Source of the DNA: Chitinophaga sp. Ak27
GTDB lineage: Bacteria; Bacteroidota; Bacteroidia; Chitinophagales; Chitinophagaceae
NCBI RefSeq assembly: GCF_012726295.1
Contig: NZ_JABAOB010000010.1
Location: 124,001-188,000 of the forward strand
DNA: 64,000 bases
Direction of reading: 5' to 3'
A program made the position numbers and the translations under genes. The number at the start of each line of letters is the position of its first letter. The stretch's first letter is position 1. Below the pieces are notes generated by a model. That model was not told where the DNA came from and did no database searches. It saw nothing but the letters and a program-made list of their open reading frames with translations. Shown in pieces: positions 53,399 through 63,356 of this stretch.

Positions 53399-54844
53399 TT
53401 GGAACCAACAACCGAGAAAAAAACAGAACAGGGGCTTAAAAGAGGCCTGGAAAACAGACATATTCAGCTGATTGCCCTGGGCGGCGCCATAGGCACCGGT
53501 TTGTTCCTGGGGATAGGCCCGGCCGCCGTACTGGCAGGACCTTCCGTTATCCTGGGCTATGCCCTGGCAGGAATCATCGCTTTCTTTATTATGCGCCAGC
53601 TGGGCGAGATGGTCGTAGAAGAACCCGTTTCCGGAAGTTTCAGTCATTTTGCCTATAAATATTGGGGCACCTTTGCAGGCTTCGCCTCCGGATGGAATTA
53701 CTGGATGCTTTATATTCTCGTAAGCATGTCGGAGCTAACCGCCATCGGTGTATACGTACATTTCTGGTGGCCCGAAATCCCCTTATGGACTTCCAGCCTG
53801 TTCTTTTTTGTGGCCATCAATGCCCTCAACCTCAGTTCGGTAAAGGTATACGGAGAAGCGGAGTTTTGGTTTTCCATTGTAAAGGTGGTAGCTATCATCG
53901 CCATGATCGGTTTCGGTACTTACCTGCTGATCAGCGGCAGCGGGGGCTCCCAGGCCAGTATCAATAACCTCTGGAACGATGGCGGCTTTTTCCCGAAAGG
54001 GTTGCTGGAGTCTGACGGCAAAGGCGGTTTCCAGGGATTGTTTGCAGCCATTACGCTGATCATGTTTTCTTTCGGGGGATTGGAATTAATTGGTATTACC
54101 GCTGCTGAAGCCGACAAACCTGAAAAGACTATTCCCAAAGCTACCAACCAGGTTATTTATCGTATCCTGATTTTTTATGTGGGCGCCCTGGTTATTTTAT
54201 TTGCATTATCGCCCTGGAAAAATATTACTACTAAAAGTAGTCCGTTTGTGATGGTGTTTGAAAGCCTTAAAGGCTTCCAATTCGAGCTTTTCGGGCATAC
54301 GATCTACTTCACCAGCCTGATTGCCAATGTACTGAACCTGATTGTATTAACAGCAGCATTGTCGGTGTATAACAGCTGTGTATATAGTAACAGCAGGATG
54401 TTATATGGACTGTCGAAGCAAGGCAATGCGCCTGCTTTTCTCTCCAAACTAAATAAAAACCATGTACCGGTGGTGGCTATTATTGTATCAGGGCTTTTTG
54501 CCGCTATTTGTATCGTGATCAATAAACTGATTCCTGACCAGGCACTGGAAGTGCTGATGTCGCTGGTAGTATCTTCGCTGATGATCAATTGGCTGATGAT
54601 TAGTGTGGTGCACCTGAAATTCAAACAGCGAAAGAAAGCGGAACAGGTTCGTACGAAATTTCCTTCTTTTATCTACCCCTTATCTAATTACATCTGCCTG
54701 TTGTTCCTGATAGGCATTTTATGCCTCATGTGGCTTACCGGTATGAAGCTGCCGGTAGAGCTGATTCCTGGCTGGTTGCTATTTTTATACGGCTGTTACT
54801 GGCTGGTAAAAAAGCAGGCGCAGAAGAAGGCAATAGCTAATTAA
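53399..54844 (+). CDS. Amino-acid permease (APC family, AnsP/ProY-like)
   Basis: 481 residues. It begins with TTG, as no ATG or GTG precedes the family signature GLKRGLENRHIQLIALGGAI with GTGLFLGIG. About 12 membrane helices follow, with the family's second motif FSFGGLELIGITAAEADKPEK (part of the substrate and sodium/proton path). It imports amino acids through the inner membrane with protons; which amino acid cannot be told. It ends just before a nested hairpin. Confidence 0.94.
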   Translation: MEPTTEKKTEQGLKRGLENRHIQLIALGGAIGTGLFLGIGPAAVLAGPSVILGYALAGIIAFFIMRQLGEMVVEEPVSGSFSHFAYKYWGTFAGFASGWNYWMLYILVSMSELTAIGVYVHFWWPEIPLWTSSLFFFVAINALNLSSVKVYGEAEFWFSIVKVVAIIAMIGFGTYLLISGSGGSQASINNLWNDGGFFPKGLLESDGKGGFQGLFAAITLIMFSFGGLELIGITAAEADKPEKTIPKATNQVIYRILIFYVGALVILFALSPWKNITTKSSPFVMVFESLKGFQFELFGHTIYFTSLIANVLNLIVLTAALSVYNSCVYSNSRMLYGLSKQGNAPAFLSKLNKNHVPVVAIIVSGLFAAICIVINKLIPDQALEVLMSLVVSSLMINWLMISVVHLKFKQRKKAEQVRTKFPSFIYPLSNYICLLFLIGILCLMWLTGMKLPVELIPGWLLFLYGCYWLVKKQAQKKAIAN

Positions 54845-54850
54845 ATGTAG

Positions 54851-54909
54851 CGCCGGTGAGTGATGACCGGTGAAAATTTTCACCGCTAAAAACATTTCAC
54901 TCACCGGCG
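54851..54909 (+). terminator. Nested double hairpin after the permease gene
   Basis: Outer arms cgccggtgagtga (54851-54863) and tcactcaccggcg (54897-54909) are perfect. Between them cggtgaaaattttcaccg (54868-54885) is a perfect palindrome. The T-tract is weak. It separates the permease from the monooxygenase and may serve as terminator or attenuator. Confidence 0.6.
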
Positions 54910-54933
54910 ATCCCTGTTATCTTACCTAACGGT

Positions 54934-54966
54934 TGTTGATCCGGGAATGTGGTGCGGCTAGTTTTG
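54934..54966 (+). promoter_or_regulatory. Promoter of the FAD monooxygenase
   Basis: TGTTG at 54934-54938 (near -33) is followed after 20 bases by the -7 box TAGTTTTG (54959-54966). The start at 54987 lies 20 bases further on. Confidence 0.55.
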
Positions 54967-54986
54967 CTGTACAAAATTCCAATACA

Positions 54987-56204
54987 ATGACCAGCAATCA
55001 TCTTCCTCACGTACTTATCATTGGCGGCGGTATCGGCGGACTTAGCCTTGCGCTGTTCCTTCACAAAGCCGGTATTGGCAGCACCGTTTATGAAGCCTAT
55101 CCTCCCCGCGAAGCGGCGGGCGGCGGTTTAAACATTGCGCCCAACGGCATGAATGTACTTGCGGCGCTGGGCCTGGCACATGATATCATTTCCCGCGGCG
55201 CGGTTACTATGCAACATTGTTTTCGCGATGAACAGGGAAAAGTATTAGCTTCCATTCCTTATGGCAATATTACTAAATACGGACAACCCGGCGTGAGCCT
55301 GTCCAGAGCCGATCTGCACGATGTGTTGGCACAGGCCGCCAAAGCCGCCGGCATTTCCATACAATACAATAAGCGACTCACCGGCATAGACGAGCATCCT
55401 ACCGGTGTAAAAGCGTGCTTTGAAGATGGCAGCAGTGATAGCGGCGATATACTGATTGGTGCAGATGGTATCCGTTCCCGTACCCGCAGTATTATTTTAC
55501 CTGATGGGCCACAACCCGCATTTGTAAACGTAGTAGGCGTAGGCGGCTTTGCGAAGATCAGTAACCTGCCAGAAATCACCAGCCGGGAACTACGCAGCCT
55601 CAATTTTACCTTTGGCGCCAAAGGGTTCTTTGGCTATTGTGCAGCCGGCAATGAATATGCCATGTGGTGGTCTAACCTCTATGCTACCGAACCAATGAGC
55701 GAGCAAGCCCTGAGGCAATTGTCCCTGGATTATGTAAAGGCCGAAATGCTGGCCATCTACAAAGACTTTCATGCGCCCATTTCTACACTTATCGAACATA
55801 CAGAAAGACCTATCAAGCAAAATATCAGCGATATACAATCCTTGCCCACCTGGCATAAAAGCAGGATATTGCTCATTGGCGACGCAGCCCATGCGGTAAG
55901 CCCCAACTCCGGCCAGGGCGCATCTATGGCCCTGGAAGATAGCATGTACCTGGCTAAACTACTACGCGATGCTAACGGTGATTACGAACAGGTATTTACC
56001 CAATTTGAACAGGACCGTAAACCCCGCGTAGAAAAAATTGTGGCAGAAGGAAGAAGACGGGGCGCAGGGAAACAAGCAGTAAGCCCATTCCAGGCGAAAA
56101 TCCGGAACTTTATGATGAGCATTTTCCTTCGCTTGTTTGGCATCAAAGGCCAGGATTGGGTGTACCAGTACCGCATTGACTGGGAAACCCGGCAGCGCGC
56201 CTAA
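54987..56204 (+). CDS. FAD-dependent monooxygenase
   Basis: 405 residues from the ATG at 54987; an upstream in-frame start at 54933 overlaps the promoter. The N-terminal FAD-binding motif is VLIIGGGIGGLSLALFLHKA, the second ribose-binding motif is ILLIGDAAHAVSPNSGQGAS, and DILIGADGIRS lies between. The layout is that of PHBH-type flavoprotein hydroxylases, which use NAD(P)H and O2 to hydroxylate a ring or tailor a natural product or antibiotic. Substrate unknown. It ends at a long bidirectional terminator. Confidence 0.93.
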   Translation: MTSNHLPHVLIIGGGIGGLSLALFLHKAGIGSTVYEAYPPREAAGGGLNIAPNGMNVLAALGLAHDIISRGAVTMQHCFRDEQGKVLASIPYGNITKYGQPGVSLSRADLHDVLAQAAKAAGISIQYNKRLTGIDEHPTGVKACFEDGSSDSGDILIGADGIRSRTRSIILPDGPQPAFVNVVGVGGFAKISNLPEITSRELRSLNFTFGAKGFFGYCAAGNEYAMWWSNLYATEPMSEQALRQLSLDYVKAEMLAIYKDFHAPISTLIEHTERPIKQNISDIQSLPTWHKSRILLIGDAAHAVSPNSGQGASMALEDSMYLAKLLRDANGDYEQVFTQFEQDRKPRVEKIVAEGRRRGAGKQAVSPFQAKIRNFMMSIFLRLFGIKGQDWVYQYRIDWETRQRA

Positions 56205-56221
56205 CAGCAAAATCAAAATAT

Positions 56222-56270
56222 ATAAAAAAGAGAAGAGAATGCCCGAAAGGCATTCTCTTCTCTTTTTTAT
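56222..56270. terminator. Bidirectional terminator, 22-bp perfect arms
   Basis: Arms at 56222-56243 and 56249-56270 are perfect with a cgaaa loop; the stem core is gagaagagaatgcc with A/T runs outside. It closes both the monooxygenase gene and the convergent metal-efflux operon. Confidence 0.92.
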
Positions 56271-56279
56271 AGCGTAAAG

Positions 56280-57695
56280 TTATTTCTCCGGCTCAGGGTC
56301 GATATGCACCCGGATAATATCAGGGACCTGCAGTTTCAGTGCCCGTTCCAGGTCATACATAATCGTATGGGTATTGGCGAGGGAAGTATCTCCCGGCAGG
56401 GTCATAATCAGTGTTACTACTAAGCCTTCATCTGTAAGCAATACTTCATCAATATCTACATGTTGATATTCTGTGAGATCAGCCAGGGCCAGTCTTACCT
56501 TTTCCATGGATGGAATATGACGGATGGAAGAGCGGGGCGTTTCATTCCTGGGTTCAATATGTACTGCCACTTTCACCGGCAGGGCAAACTCCTGCCGCAG
56601 CGCTGTTTCCAGGAGTTCGGATTTGGTATGGGCTTCCTGTAACGTAAGGTTATCCGGCACTTCGAGGTCCAGTTCTATCCGCATTTCATTGGCCACGAGA
56701 TAAAGATTCAGGTTGTGAATACGGAGGTCCAACCTGGCAGCCACTGAGCGAACAGTAATACTATAGGGCTCATCGGTGGTATGAATCGGTTCCGCGTGGA
56801 CAATAATTTCTGCGGCGCCATCCAATTCTTCGCGGATGGCCTGCTCTATCGTTTCTGTAAGTTCGTGCGCTTTTTCAAAAGTGAGACTTCTCAAGGTGCC
56901 TACGGTGGCTTCCACATACGCCTTATTGCCCACGAAACGGGTTTTGATGGTAACCGCTCCCGGTACTACGCCTGGTATCTTTTCCACCGCTTCCTGCAGG
57001 CGGGGCAGCAGGTCTTCCGGCACGTCGTCCATAAGCGATTTGATAGCTTCTGCGCCTATATGCCATACCGACTTAAAGGCAATGGCTACTACACCCAGTG
57101 CAGCAAACGCATCGGCGCGTTCCACCAGCCAAACCGGCAGTGGCAGGAATTTCGCCATATAGATAAACAGTAAGCCCAGCAACACGGAGGCAGATCCCAG
57201 CATATCATTACTAAAGTGCTCTGCATCTGAGGCCAGGGCCTGACTTTGATAGTGCCTGGCCGCGCGTTTCAATGTTTGTACCCGCATGAAGTCGACTACA
57301 ATACTGATAATGATGATGGAAAATGACCAGATCGTTACTTTCGGTGCACCCGGCTCCCATATGATTTTCACGATAGCATGATAGCCGATAATGATAGCTG
57401 TGGCGCCCAGCAGCGTCATACCCGCCAGGGCGCCCAGCGATTCCGCTCTTTCATGTCCGTATGGATGGTTCGCATCCGGAGGTTTGGCCGCCACTCTAAC
57501 GGCCACAAAGGTGACTAAGGTAGATAGCAAATCCAGCAACGAGTGTACCCCTTCCGCTATTAATCCCAAACTGCCGGTAAGTACGCCCACCACAAACTTG
57601 AGCGCCGCCAACCCGCCGCTGGCGATGATAGAAATAGTAGTGATTTTACTTTTGCTTTGAACAGGATTCTCTCGCGATACTACCTCATTGACCAT
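56280..57695 (-). CDS. Cation diffusion facilitator with extended C-terminus
   Basis: 471 residues; a normal family member has about 300. The N-terminal 215 residues are the six-helix CDF domain with metal-site motifs HSLLD (EGVHSLLDLLS, helix 2) and HFSND (DAEHFSNDMLG, helix 5), and the loop HPYGHERAE. A first cytoplasmic metallochaperone-like domain (VVPGAVTIKTRFVGNKAYVEATV) ends near residue 305, and two more similar units follow (LDLRIHNLNLYLVANEMRIE..., VRLALADLTEYQHVDIDEVL...). It exports a divalent metal from the cytoplasm. It is the last gene of the metal operon. Confidence 0.93.
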   Translation of the reverse strand: MVNEVVSRENPVQSKSKITTISIIASGGLAALKFVVGVLTGSLGLIAEGVHSLLDLLSTLVTFVAVRVAAKPPDANHPYGHERAESLGALAGMTLLGATAIIIGYHAIVKIIWEPGAPKVTIWSFSIIIISIVVDFMRVQTLKRAARHYQSQALASDAEHFSNDMLGSASVLLGLLFIYMAKFLPLPVWLVERADAFAALGVVAIAFKSVWHIGAEAIKSLMDDVPEDLLPRLQEAVEKIPGVVPGAVTIKTRFVGNKAYVEATVGTLRSLTFEKAHELTETIEQAIREELDGAAEIIVHAEPIHTTDEPYSITVRSVAARLDLRIHNLNLYLVANEMRIELDLEVPDNLTLQEAHTKSELLETALRQEFALPVKVAVHIEPRNETPRSSIRHIPSMEKVRLALADLTEYQHVDIDEVLLTDEGLVVTLIMTLPGDTSLANTHTIMYDLERALKLQVPDIIRVHIDPEPEK

Positions 57696-57757
57696 ATGAG
57701 TGATTTAAATGACAAATGTCTGTATTTTATTTTCAGGAACAAAAACACGATACGCTC

Positions 57758-58903
57758 CTATTCTTCCTCATTATTCTTCATCTTCATCAATAACGTATAA
57801 GCGTTGCGGGTAACAATTTTCTTATCTGCCATCGCCGTCTTAATTTCCGTATAGCCGTCATTGCTGGCGCCGGTTTCTACAGGTGTCATCGTAAATCTAT
57901 TTGCCCCGGTGGCCACAAAAACATATGTTTTATTTCTCCACTTCACCACGGCATCGGTGGGCAAAGCGCTTACAGCTGCGTTGTTCAGTGCTATCTCTGC
58001 ATTCATGAACATGCCTGGCAGTAAACGCTTATCATACTTCTCAAAATGACAATGTACTTCTCCGGCCCTGTTTTCATCAATATTACGGGTAATCAGATGG
58101 ATGGTAGCCGCATATCTCTCCCCATTATCGTTAGTATAACAAACCACTTTCTGCCCCGGCGCCAGGTTGACAAGGTCCTTCTCAAATACGGTCAGGTTCA
58201 GGTGCAGATCTGCCGGATTAATCAGTTCAAACAACACATCGGTAGGGCTCACATATTTTCCGGGGTTGGCATTCACCTTGGATACATACCCGCTGATAGG
58301 TGCGTAGAGGGACACACTCCGGGTGATATTACCATCTGTTAACTTATCCGGATGAATATTGATCAGTTGCAGCTTTTCTCTCAGTGCACTCAGCAACACT
58401 TTCTGTGCTTCGTATTCGCTTTTTACCTGCTGAAATACCTTATCACTATTAGCTTTCGACTCATTCAGCTCTTTCTGCCGGAAGAAATCGGCTTCCAGGT
58501 AACGTAATTTACTCTTAGCGACGAGGTAATCCTGTTGCAGCTGTATATATTGCGGGTCTTCCAATACAGCCATTACCTGTCCTTTGCTTACCTGCATTCC
58601 GGGAAGCAGCTGCATGCTTTTCAGGTAACCTCCCATTGGCATACTCACGGATACTATATTTTGCGGAGGTACATCTATTACACCATTTACCTTTAGTATG
58701 GTGTGCATATCGCGGGTGGTAACGGGCTGGGTTTCGAGGCCGGCTGCTTTCAGCTGCTCCGGTGTAAGCTGTACCTCGTTGCTTTCGACGGTCGCCGCCT
58801 GGGTCTCAGCCTTGTTGTTCACCGTTTGATCCGGTGCTTTCTTTTCCTTGCAGGACAACAATATGATCCCAAAACTATATGCTAATAACGTTATTTTTTT
58901 CAT
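57758..58903 (-). CDS. RND efflux periplasmic adaptor (CusB/CzcB-like)
   Basis: 381 residues with a lipoprotein signal (ending IILLSCKEKK, Cys at about residue 18). The adaptor has a barrel-sandwich start (ILKVNGVIDVPPQNIVSVSM), an alpha-hairpin at about 125-180, and a beta-barrel and membrane-proximal part. It joins the pump of the inner membrane to the outer-membrane channel in the periplasm. It starts 19 bases after the end of the pump gene, so they are co-transcribed. Confidence 0.94.
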   Translation of the reverse strand: MKKITLLAYSFGIILLSCKEKKAPDQTVNNKAETQAATVESNEVQLTPEQLKAAGLETQPVTTRDMHTILKVNGVIDVPPQNIVSVSMPMGGYLKSMQLLPGMQVSKGQVMAVLEDPQYIQLQQDYLVAKSKLRYLEADFFRQKELNESKANSDKVFQQVKSEYEAQKVLLSALREKLQLINIHPDKLTDGNITRSVSLYAPISGYVSKVNANPGKYVSPTDVLFELINPADLHLNLTVFEKDLVNLAPGQKVVCYTNDNGERYAATIHLITRNIDENRAGEVHCHFEKYDKRLLPGMFMNAEIALNNAAVSALPTDAVVKWRNKTYVFVATGANRFTMTPVETGASNDGYTEIKTAMADKKIVTRNAYTLLMKMKNNEEE

Positions 58904-58922
58904 GACTCCGGATTAAAAAATT

Positions 58923-61900
58923 TTAATTAATACCACTCAATTTTTCTACGGTGAATGCGGCGTTGTTCAACTGCTCTATCACGGCGAAATAGTTGCTGCG
59001 CATTTCCAGGGCCTGGTTAATGAGCATCACCCATTCGAGGTAGCCTATTTCCCCACTGACCATGCGTTTCCCTGCGTTAGTAATAACCAGGTTAGCATTA
59101 TTCAATAAAGTGGTACGATATACGTCCAACAATTGCAGGTTGCGTACATATACCTGTACTGCGTTTTGCAATTCCGTCCCCAACTGTTGACGGGTAGCCT
59201 GCAACTCTTGTTGCTGCTGCTGAATAAATACCTGGGAAGCCTTAATGCGGGAACGCTGCCCAATGTTGAATATGGGGAGGCCAATGCCTGCACTTACCGA
59301 TGAGAACCGGTCGCCGCCGCCAAAATATTTCTCCTCATTTCCTACCCGCTGATAGCCGATAATACTCATGTTGTTATAGCCCAGGTTGAGTGTAGGCAGC
59401 AAACGGCTTTTTTCCAGTTTATTTTCCTGGATGCTGCGCTCCAGTAGTTGCCGGCGCAGGGCTAATATGGGCGTATTGGTAACCGCACCGGTATCAGGCA
59501 ACGCTGACAGGCGGTATACTAAACTATCGCTAACGGGCATCACCGCATCAGGCGTATTTAACAGTAACCTAAATTGGTTCATCACCACTGCTTCATCTGT
59601 TTTCAGCGACAGCAGTTGGTTAGCGATCTGTATCCGCTGGTTCTCCGCGGTCGATTTCTCCAGGATGTCCACATCGCCGGTCTTAAAACGCAGTGCCGTT
59701 TTCTGTAAAAAAACCTGGTAAATACTATCTGCTTCCCGCAACAATAGCTCTTTCTCATGCAGTAGCAAGAGGGTATAAAAAGATTGTTTCACCTGTGCGG
59801 CGAGTTCATTTTCCTGTTGACGGGTATGTGTTTGGCTCAGGGCAATATTGGTATTATTAATATTGCGCTGATGTTTATATACCGTAGGAAATTGTATGCC
59901 TTGTGAAACCGTGAACCGGTTGTCGTTAGCCACGCTGTTTATTTTACCATACTCTATCCCCAGGTTGGTTTTGTCGAAGTCGAGGTTGGTTTTCTTCAGC
60001 GAGCGATAGTACTGTTCTCCTAACCTCGACGCCTGTACGCTGAGATTATTTTTAGCAGCCAGCTGAATGGCTTCCGGCAGGGTTATCTTCTGCTGGGCTT
60101 GCACGAAGGCCGGAGAAGCCAGCAAACAAAGCAAGGCAACCGTTGCTGCAACTTTACCTGGTTTGAAATATTTAAATCCCTTCTCAAAAAGGATATAAAA
60201 TACGGGCAAGACAAATAATGTTAACATCGTAGAAATAATTAATCCACCAATTACTACGGTGGCCAATGGTTTCTGCACTTCGGCGCCTGCGCCCTTGCTC
60301 AATGCCATGGGAATAAAGCCCAGCGAAGGTACCAGCGCGGTCATCAATACAGCACGGAGTTTTGATTTGGTGCCGAGTACTACTATTTTCCTTACATCGG
60401 CTTCGCCTTCCTTTTTCAGGCGGTTAAACTCCGAAACCAGTAAGATACCGTTCAACACAGCTACGCCGAAGAGTGCGATAAAGCCTACGCCGGCAGAAAT
60501 ACTGAAAGGCATGCCTCTCATCCACAAGGCCAGGATGCCTCCAATGGCCGACAGCGGGATAGCGGTGTAGATCAATAGTCCCTGTTTCACGGAATTAAAT
60601 GCAAAATATAAGAGCATAAATATCATCAGTAGTGCAATAGGTACTACGATGGATAAACGTTGTTTGGCCGCGGTAAGGTTTTCAAAAGCGCCGCCATAAA
60701 CAATATGATAAGCAGGGGGTAATTTCAGCTTTGCAGCCACTTTTTGTTGTAACTCTGTTACAATAGTTTGCACATCTCTGCCGGTGACGTTGAAGCCTAC
60801 GATAATTCTCCTGCGGGTATTTTCGCGCTGTATCTGGTTGGGGCCTTCTATTTCTTCTACGGTGGCTACCTGTTCCAGCGGAATTTGTATCCCGTTGCGC
60901 GCGGGGATCAAGAGCTGTTGCACGTCCGATAAATGCTGACGTTCTTCGTCTGCCAGCCGCACTACCATGTCGAAGCGCTTTTCGCCTTCATATACCAGCC
61001 CTGCACTTTGACCGGCGAAGGCGGTATTGACTACGCGGTTTACGTCACTCACATTTAGCCCGTAGCGGGCCATGGCATCCCGGTTGTAGTTGATAACTAC
61101 CTGCGGCATACCCGTTACCGTTTCTACGTATAGGTTGATGGCGCCGTCTACTGTGCGGATCACATCTCCCAGTTTGTTGGCATAAAGGGCCAATGTATCG
61201 AGGTCTTCTCCAAAAATTTTACATACCACATCCTGGCGGGCGCCGGTCATGAGTTCATTGAAGCGCATCTGCACCGGGAACTGGAAACCAACGCTAAGGC
61301 CGGGAAGTACGGCAAGTTCCTTGCTCATCTTTTCCGACAGCTCATCGAAAGAATGGGCAGAGGTCCATTTTTTCTTATCTTTCAATATCACCATCATATC
61401 GGCAGCTTCCAGCGGCATAGGGTCGGTAGGGATTTCTGCACTACCTATTTTGGTAACCACCTTTTCAACTTCCGGGAATTTATTGAGTAAGATGCTGGCG
61501 GCTTTCTGCGTTTCCTTTACTGTGGTATGCAGGTTACTACCTGTCAGCAGGCGGGTGTCTACCGCGAAATCTCCTTCCTCCAGTTGCGGGATAAACTCCC
61601 CTCCCATTCGTCCCAGGATTACCACAGCCACGGCAAACAAAGCCAGGGTGCCTGCTATCAGCGTTTTGGGAAAGTTCATCACGCGGGTCAGCAAAGGCTG
61701 GTATCGTTTCTGGAGCCAGGTCATCATCCGGTCTGCCAGCGTATCTTTATGGCTGATCTTTTTGTTGAGAAACAGGGCGCTCATCATCGGCACATAGGTA
61801 ACCGACAACAGGAAGGCCCCGAGGATAGCAAAAGCCACGGTAAAGGCCATGGGCTTAAACATCTTTCCTTCTATACCCTGTAAGGATAAAATAGGAATAT

Positions 61901-63287
61901 ATACGATGAGAATAATGATCTGGCTAAACACAGCCGATGTAATCATGGTACCGGTAGCTGCGTTTACTTCTGTATCCATCGTATCCTGGTTTACCAGGCC
62001 GATATCCTTGAATTGTTTGGAGTGCGTAAAACGGTGCAGGATGGCTTCCACCACGATCACCGTACCATCTACGATCAGCCCGAAGTCAATGGCTCCGAGG
62101 CTCATGAGGTTACCGCCCACGCCGAATTTATTCATGAGGATAACGGCAAACAGCATAGACAACGGGATCACTGATGATACTATTAAACCGGCCCGCAGGT
62201 TGCCCAGGAAGAATACCAGCACAAACACTACGATCAGCGCGCCTTCCACCAAGTTGGTTTCCACGGTACTGATGGCATGATTGACCATTTTGGTACGGTC
62301 CAGGAAAGGTTCAATAACGACGCCTTCCGGCAGGGAATGTTGAATTTCGGCTATCTTTTCCTTTACCCTTTTGATAACGGCGGAAGAATTTTCTCCCTTC
62401 AGCATCATTACTACTGCGCCGGCCACTTCTCCTTTATCATTGTAACACATGGCGCCGTAGCGGGTGGCTGCACCCAGTTGTACTGTAGCTACATCGCGTA
62501 TCAGGAGAGGCATGCCGTTGCCCAGCGTTTTCACTACAATTTTTTCAATATCGGCGATGCTTTGTGTGAGGCCTTCGCTCCGGATATATAATACGGTAGG
62601 TCCTTTTTCAATGTAGGCGCCACCGGTATTCTGATTATTTTTTTCCAGGGCATCGAAAACGTCACCCACCGTAATGTTATTGGCTTTCAGCTGTGCAGGC
62701 TTTACGGCAATTTCATATTGTTTGAGTTGTCCACCGAAACTGCTCACATCTGCTACCCCGGGGGTACCCAGCAACTGCCGGCGTACTACCCAGTCCTGCA
62801 GGGTACGCAGCTCCATTGGTCCATATTTGTCCTCATAGCCCGGTTTGGGACGTACTACATATTGGTATATTTCACCCAACCCGGTCGTTACCGGCGCCAT
62901 TGCCGGGGTCCCTACGCCTGCCGGAATCTCCTGCTGCACCTGCTGCAAACGCTCGCTGATTTGCTGACGCGCCCAATACACATCTGTTTCTTCATTGAAT
63001 ACAATCGTTACCAGCGACAGCCCGAAGCGGGAAAAACTCCTGATTTGTTTCAGCCCGGGAATATTGCTGCAGGCCTGTTCTATGGGGAATGTAATCAAAC
63101 GCTCTACATCTGGCGCCCCTAAGGCAGGTGATACCGTTATCACCTGTACCTGGTTGTCTGTAATATCCGGTACGGCATCAATCGGCAAACGGGTCACCTC
63201 GTAAGTCCCCCAACCAATTAAAGCCAATACGAATAATCCTACAATCAGCTTATTCTTTACAGAAAAGCTAATGATCTTGTTAAGCAT
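58923..63287 (-). CDS. CzcA/CusA heavy-metal RND pump fused to a TolC-like outer-membrane channel
   Basis: 1454 residues. Residues 1 to about 1040 are a full RND pump of the heavy-metal group with twelve helices; the proton-relay Asp is in IDFGLIVDGTVIVVEA. Right after helix 12 (LTLFVLPVFYILFEKG) comes a second hydrophobic stretch ending in an AxA-like site (TVALLCLLASPAFVQAQQ, about 1045-1062), then a complete TolC-type channel protein of about 390 residues (LPEAIQLAAKNNLSVQASRL...). The internal segment looks like a signal peptide, so the channel may be cut free after export. Pump and channel would then be made in equal amounts. Confidence 0.95.
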   Translation of the reverse strand: MLNKIISFSVKNKLIVGLFVLALIGWGTYEVTRLPIDAVPDITDNQVQVITVSPALGAPDVERLITFPIEQACSNIPGLKQIRSFSRFGLSLVTIVFNEETDVYWARQQISERLQQVQQEIPAGVGTPAMAPVTTGLGEIYQYVVRPKPGYEDKYGPMELRTLQDWVVRRQLLGTPGVADVSSFGGQLKQYEIAVKPAQLKANNITVGDVFDALEKNNQNTGGAYIEKGPTVLYIRSEGLTQSIADIEKIVVKTLGNGMPLLIRDVATVQLGAATRYGAMCYNDKGEVAGAVVMMLKGENSSAVIKRVKEKIAEIQHSLPEGVVIEPFLDRTKMVNHAISTVETNLVEGALIVVFVLVFFLGNLRAGLIVSSVIPLSMLFAVILMNKFGVGGNLMSLGAIDFGLIVDGTVIVVEAILHRFTHSKQFKDIGLVNQDTMDTEVNAATGTMITSAVFSQIIILIVYIPILSLQGIEGKMFKPMAFTVAFAILGAFLLSVTYVPMMSALFLNKKISHKDTLADRMMTWLQKRYQPLLTRVMNFPKTLIAGTLALFAVAVVILGRMGGEFIPQLEEGDFAVDTRLLTGSNLHTTVKETQKAASILLNKFPEVEKVVTKIGSAEIPTDPMPLEAADMMVILKDKKKWTSAHSFDELSEKMSKELAVLPGLSVGFQFPVQMRFNELMTGARQDVVCKIFGEDLDTLALYANKLGDVIRTVDGAINLYVETVTGMPQVVINYNRDAMARYGLNVSDVNRVVNTAFAGQSAGLVYEGEKRFDMVVRLADEERQHLSDVQQLLIPARNGIQIPLEQVATVEEIEGPNQIQRENTRRRIIVGFNVTGRDVQTIVTELQQKVAAKLKLPPAYHIVYGGAFENLTAAKQRLSIVVPIALLMIFMLLYFAFNSVKQGLLIYTAIPLSAIGGILALWMRGMPFSISAGVGFIALFGVAVLNGILLVSEFNRLKKEGEADVRKIVVLGTKSKLRAVLMTALVPSLGFIPMALSKGAGAEVQKPLATVVIGGLIISTMLTLFVLPVFYILFEKGFKYFKPGKVAATVALLCLLASPAFVQAQQKITLPEAIQLAAKNNLSVQASRLGEQYYRSLKKTNLDFDKTNLGIEYGKINSVANDNRFTVSQGIQFPTVYKHQRNINNTNIALSQTHTRQQENELAAQVKQSFYTLLLLHEKELLLREADSIYQVFLQKTALRFKTGDVDILEKSTAENQRIQIANQLLSLKTDEAVVMNQFRLLLNTPDAVMPVSDSLVYRLSALPDTGAVTNTPILALRRQLLERSIQENKLEKSRLLPTLNLGYNNMSIIGYQRVGNEEKYFGGGDRFSSVSAGIGLPIFNIGQRSRIKASQVFIQQQQQELQATRQQLGTELQNAVQVYVRNLQLLDVYRTTLLNNANLVITNAGKRMVSGEIGYLEWVMLINQALEMRSNYFAVIEQLNNAAFTVEKLSGIN

Positions 63288-63356
63288 GTCTTCTTCGTTA
63301 ATTCAAAAGGAAATAAAAGCGTTTATCCCTACCTGTTGTACAGGCAGAAAAACTAT

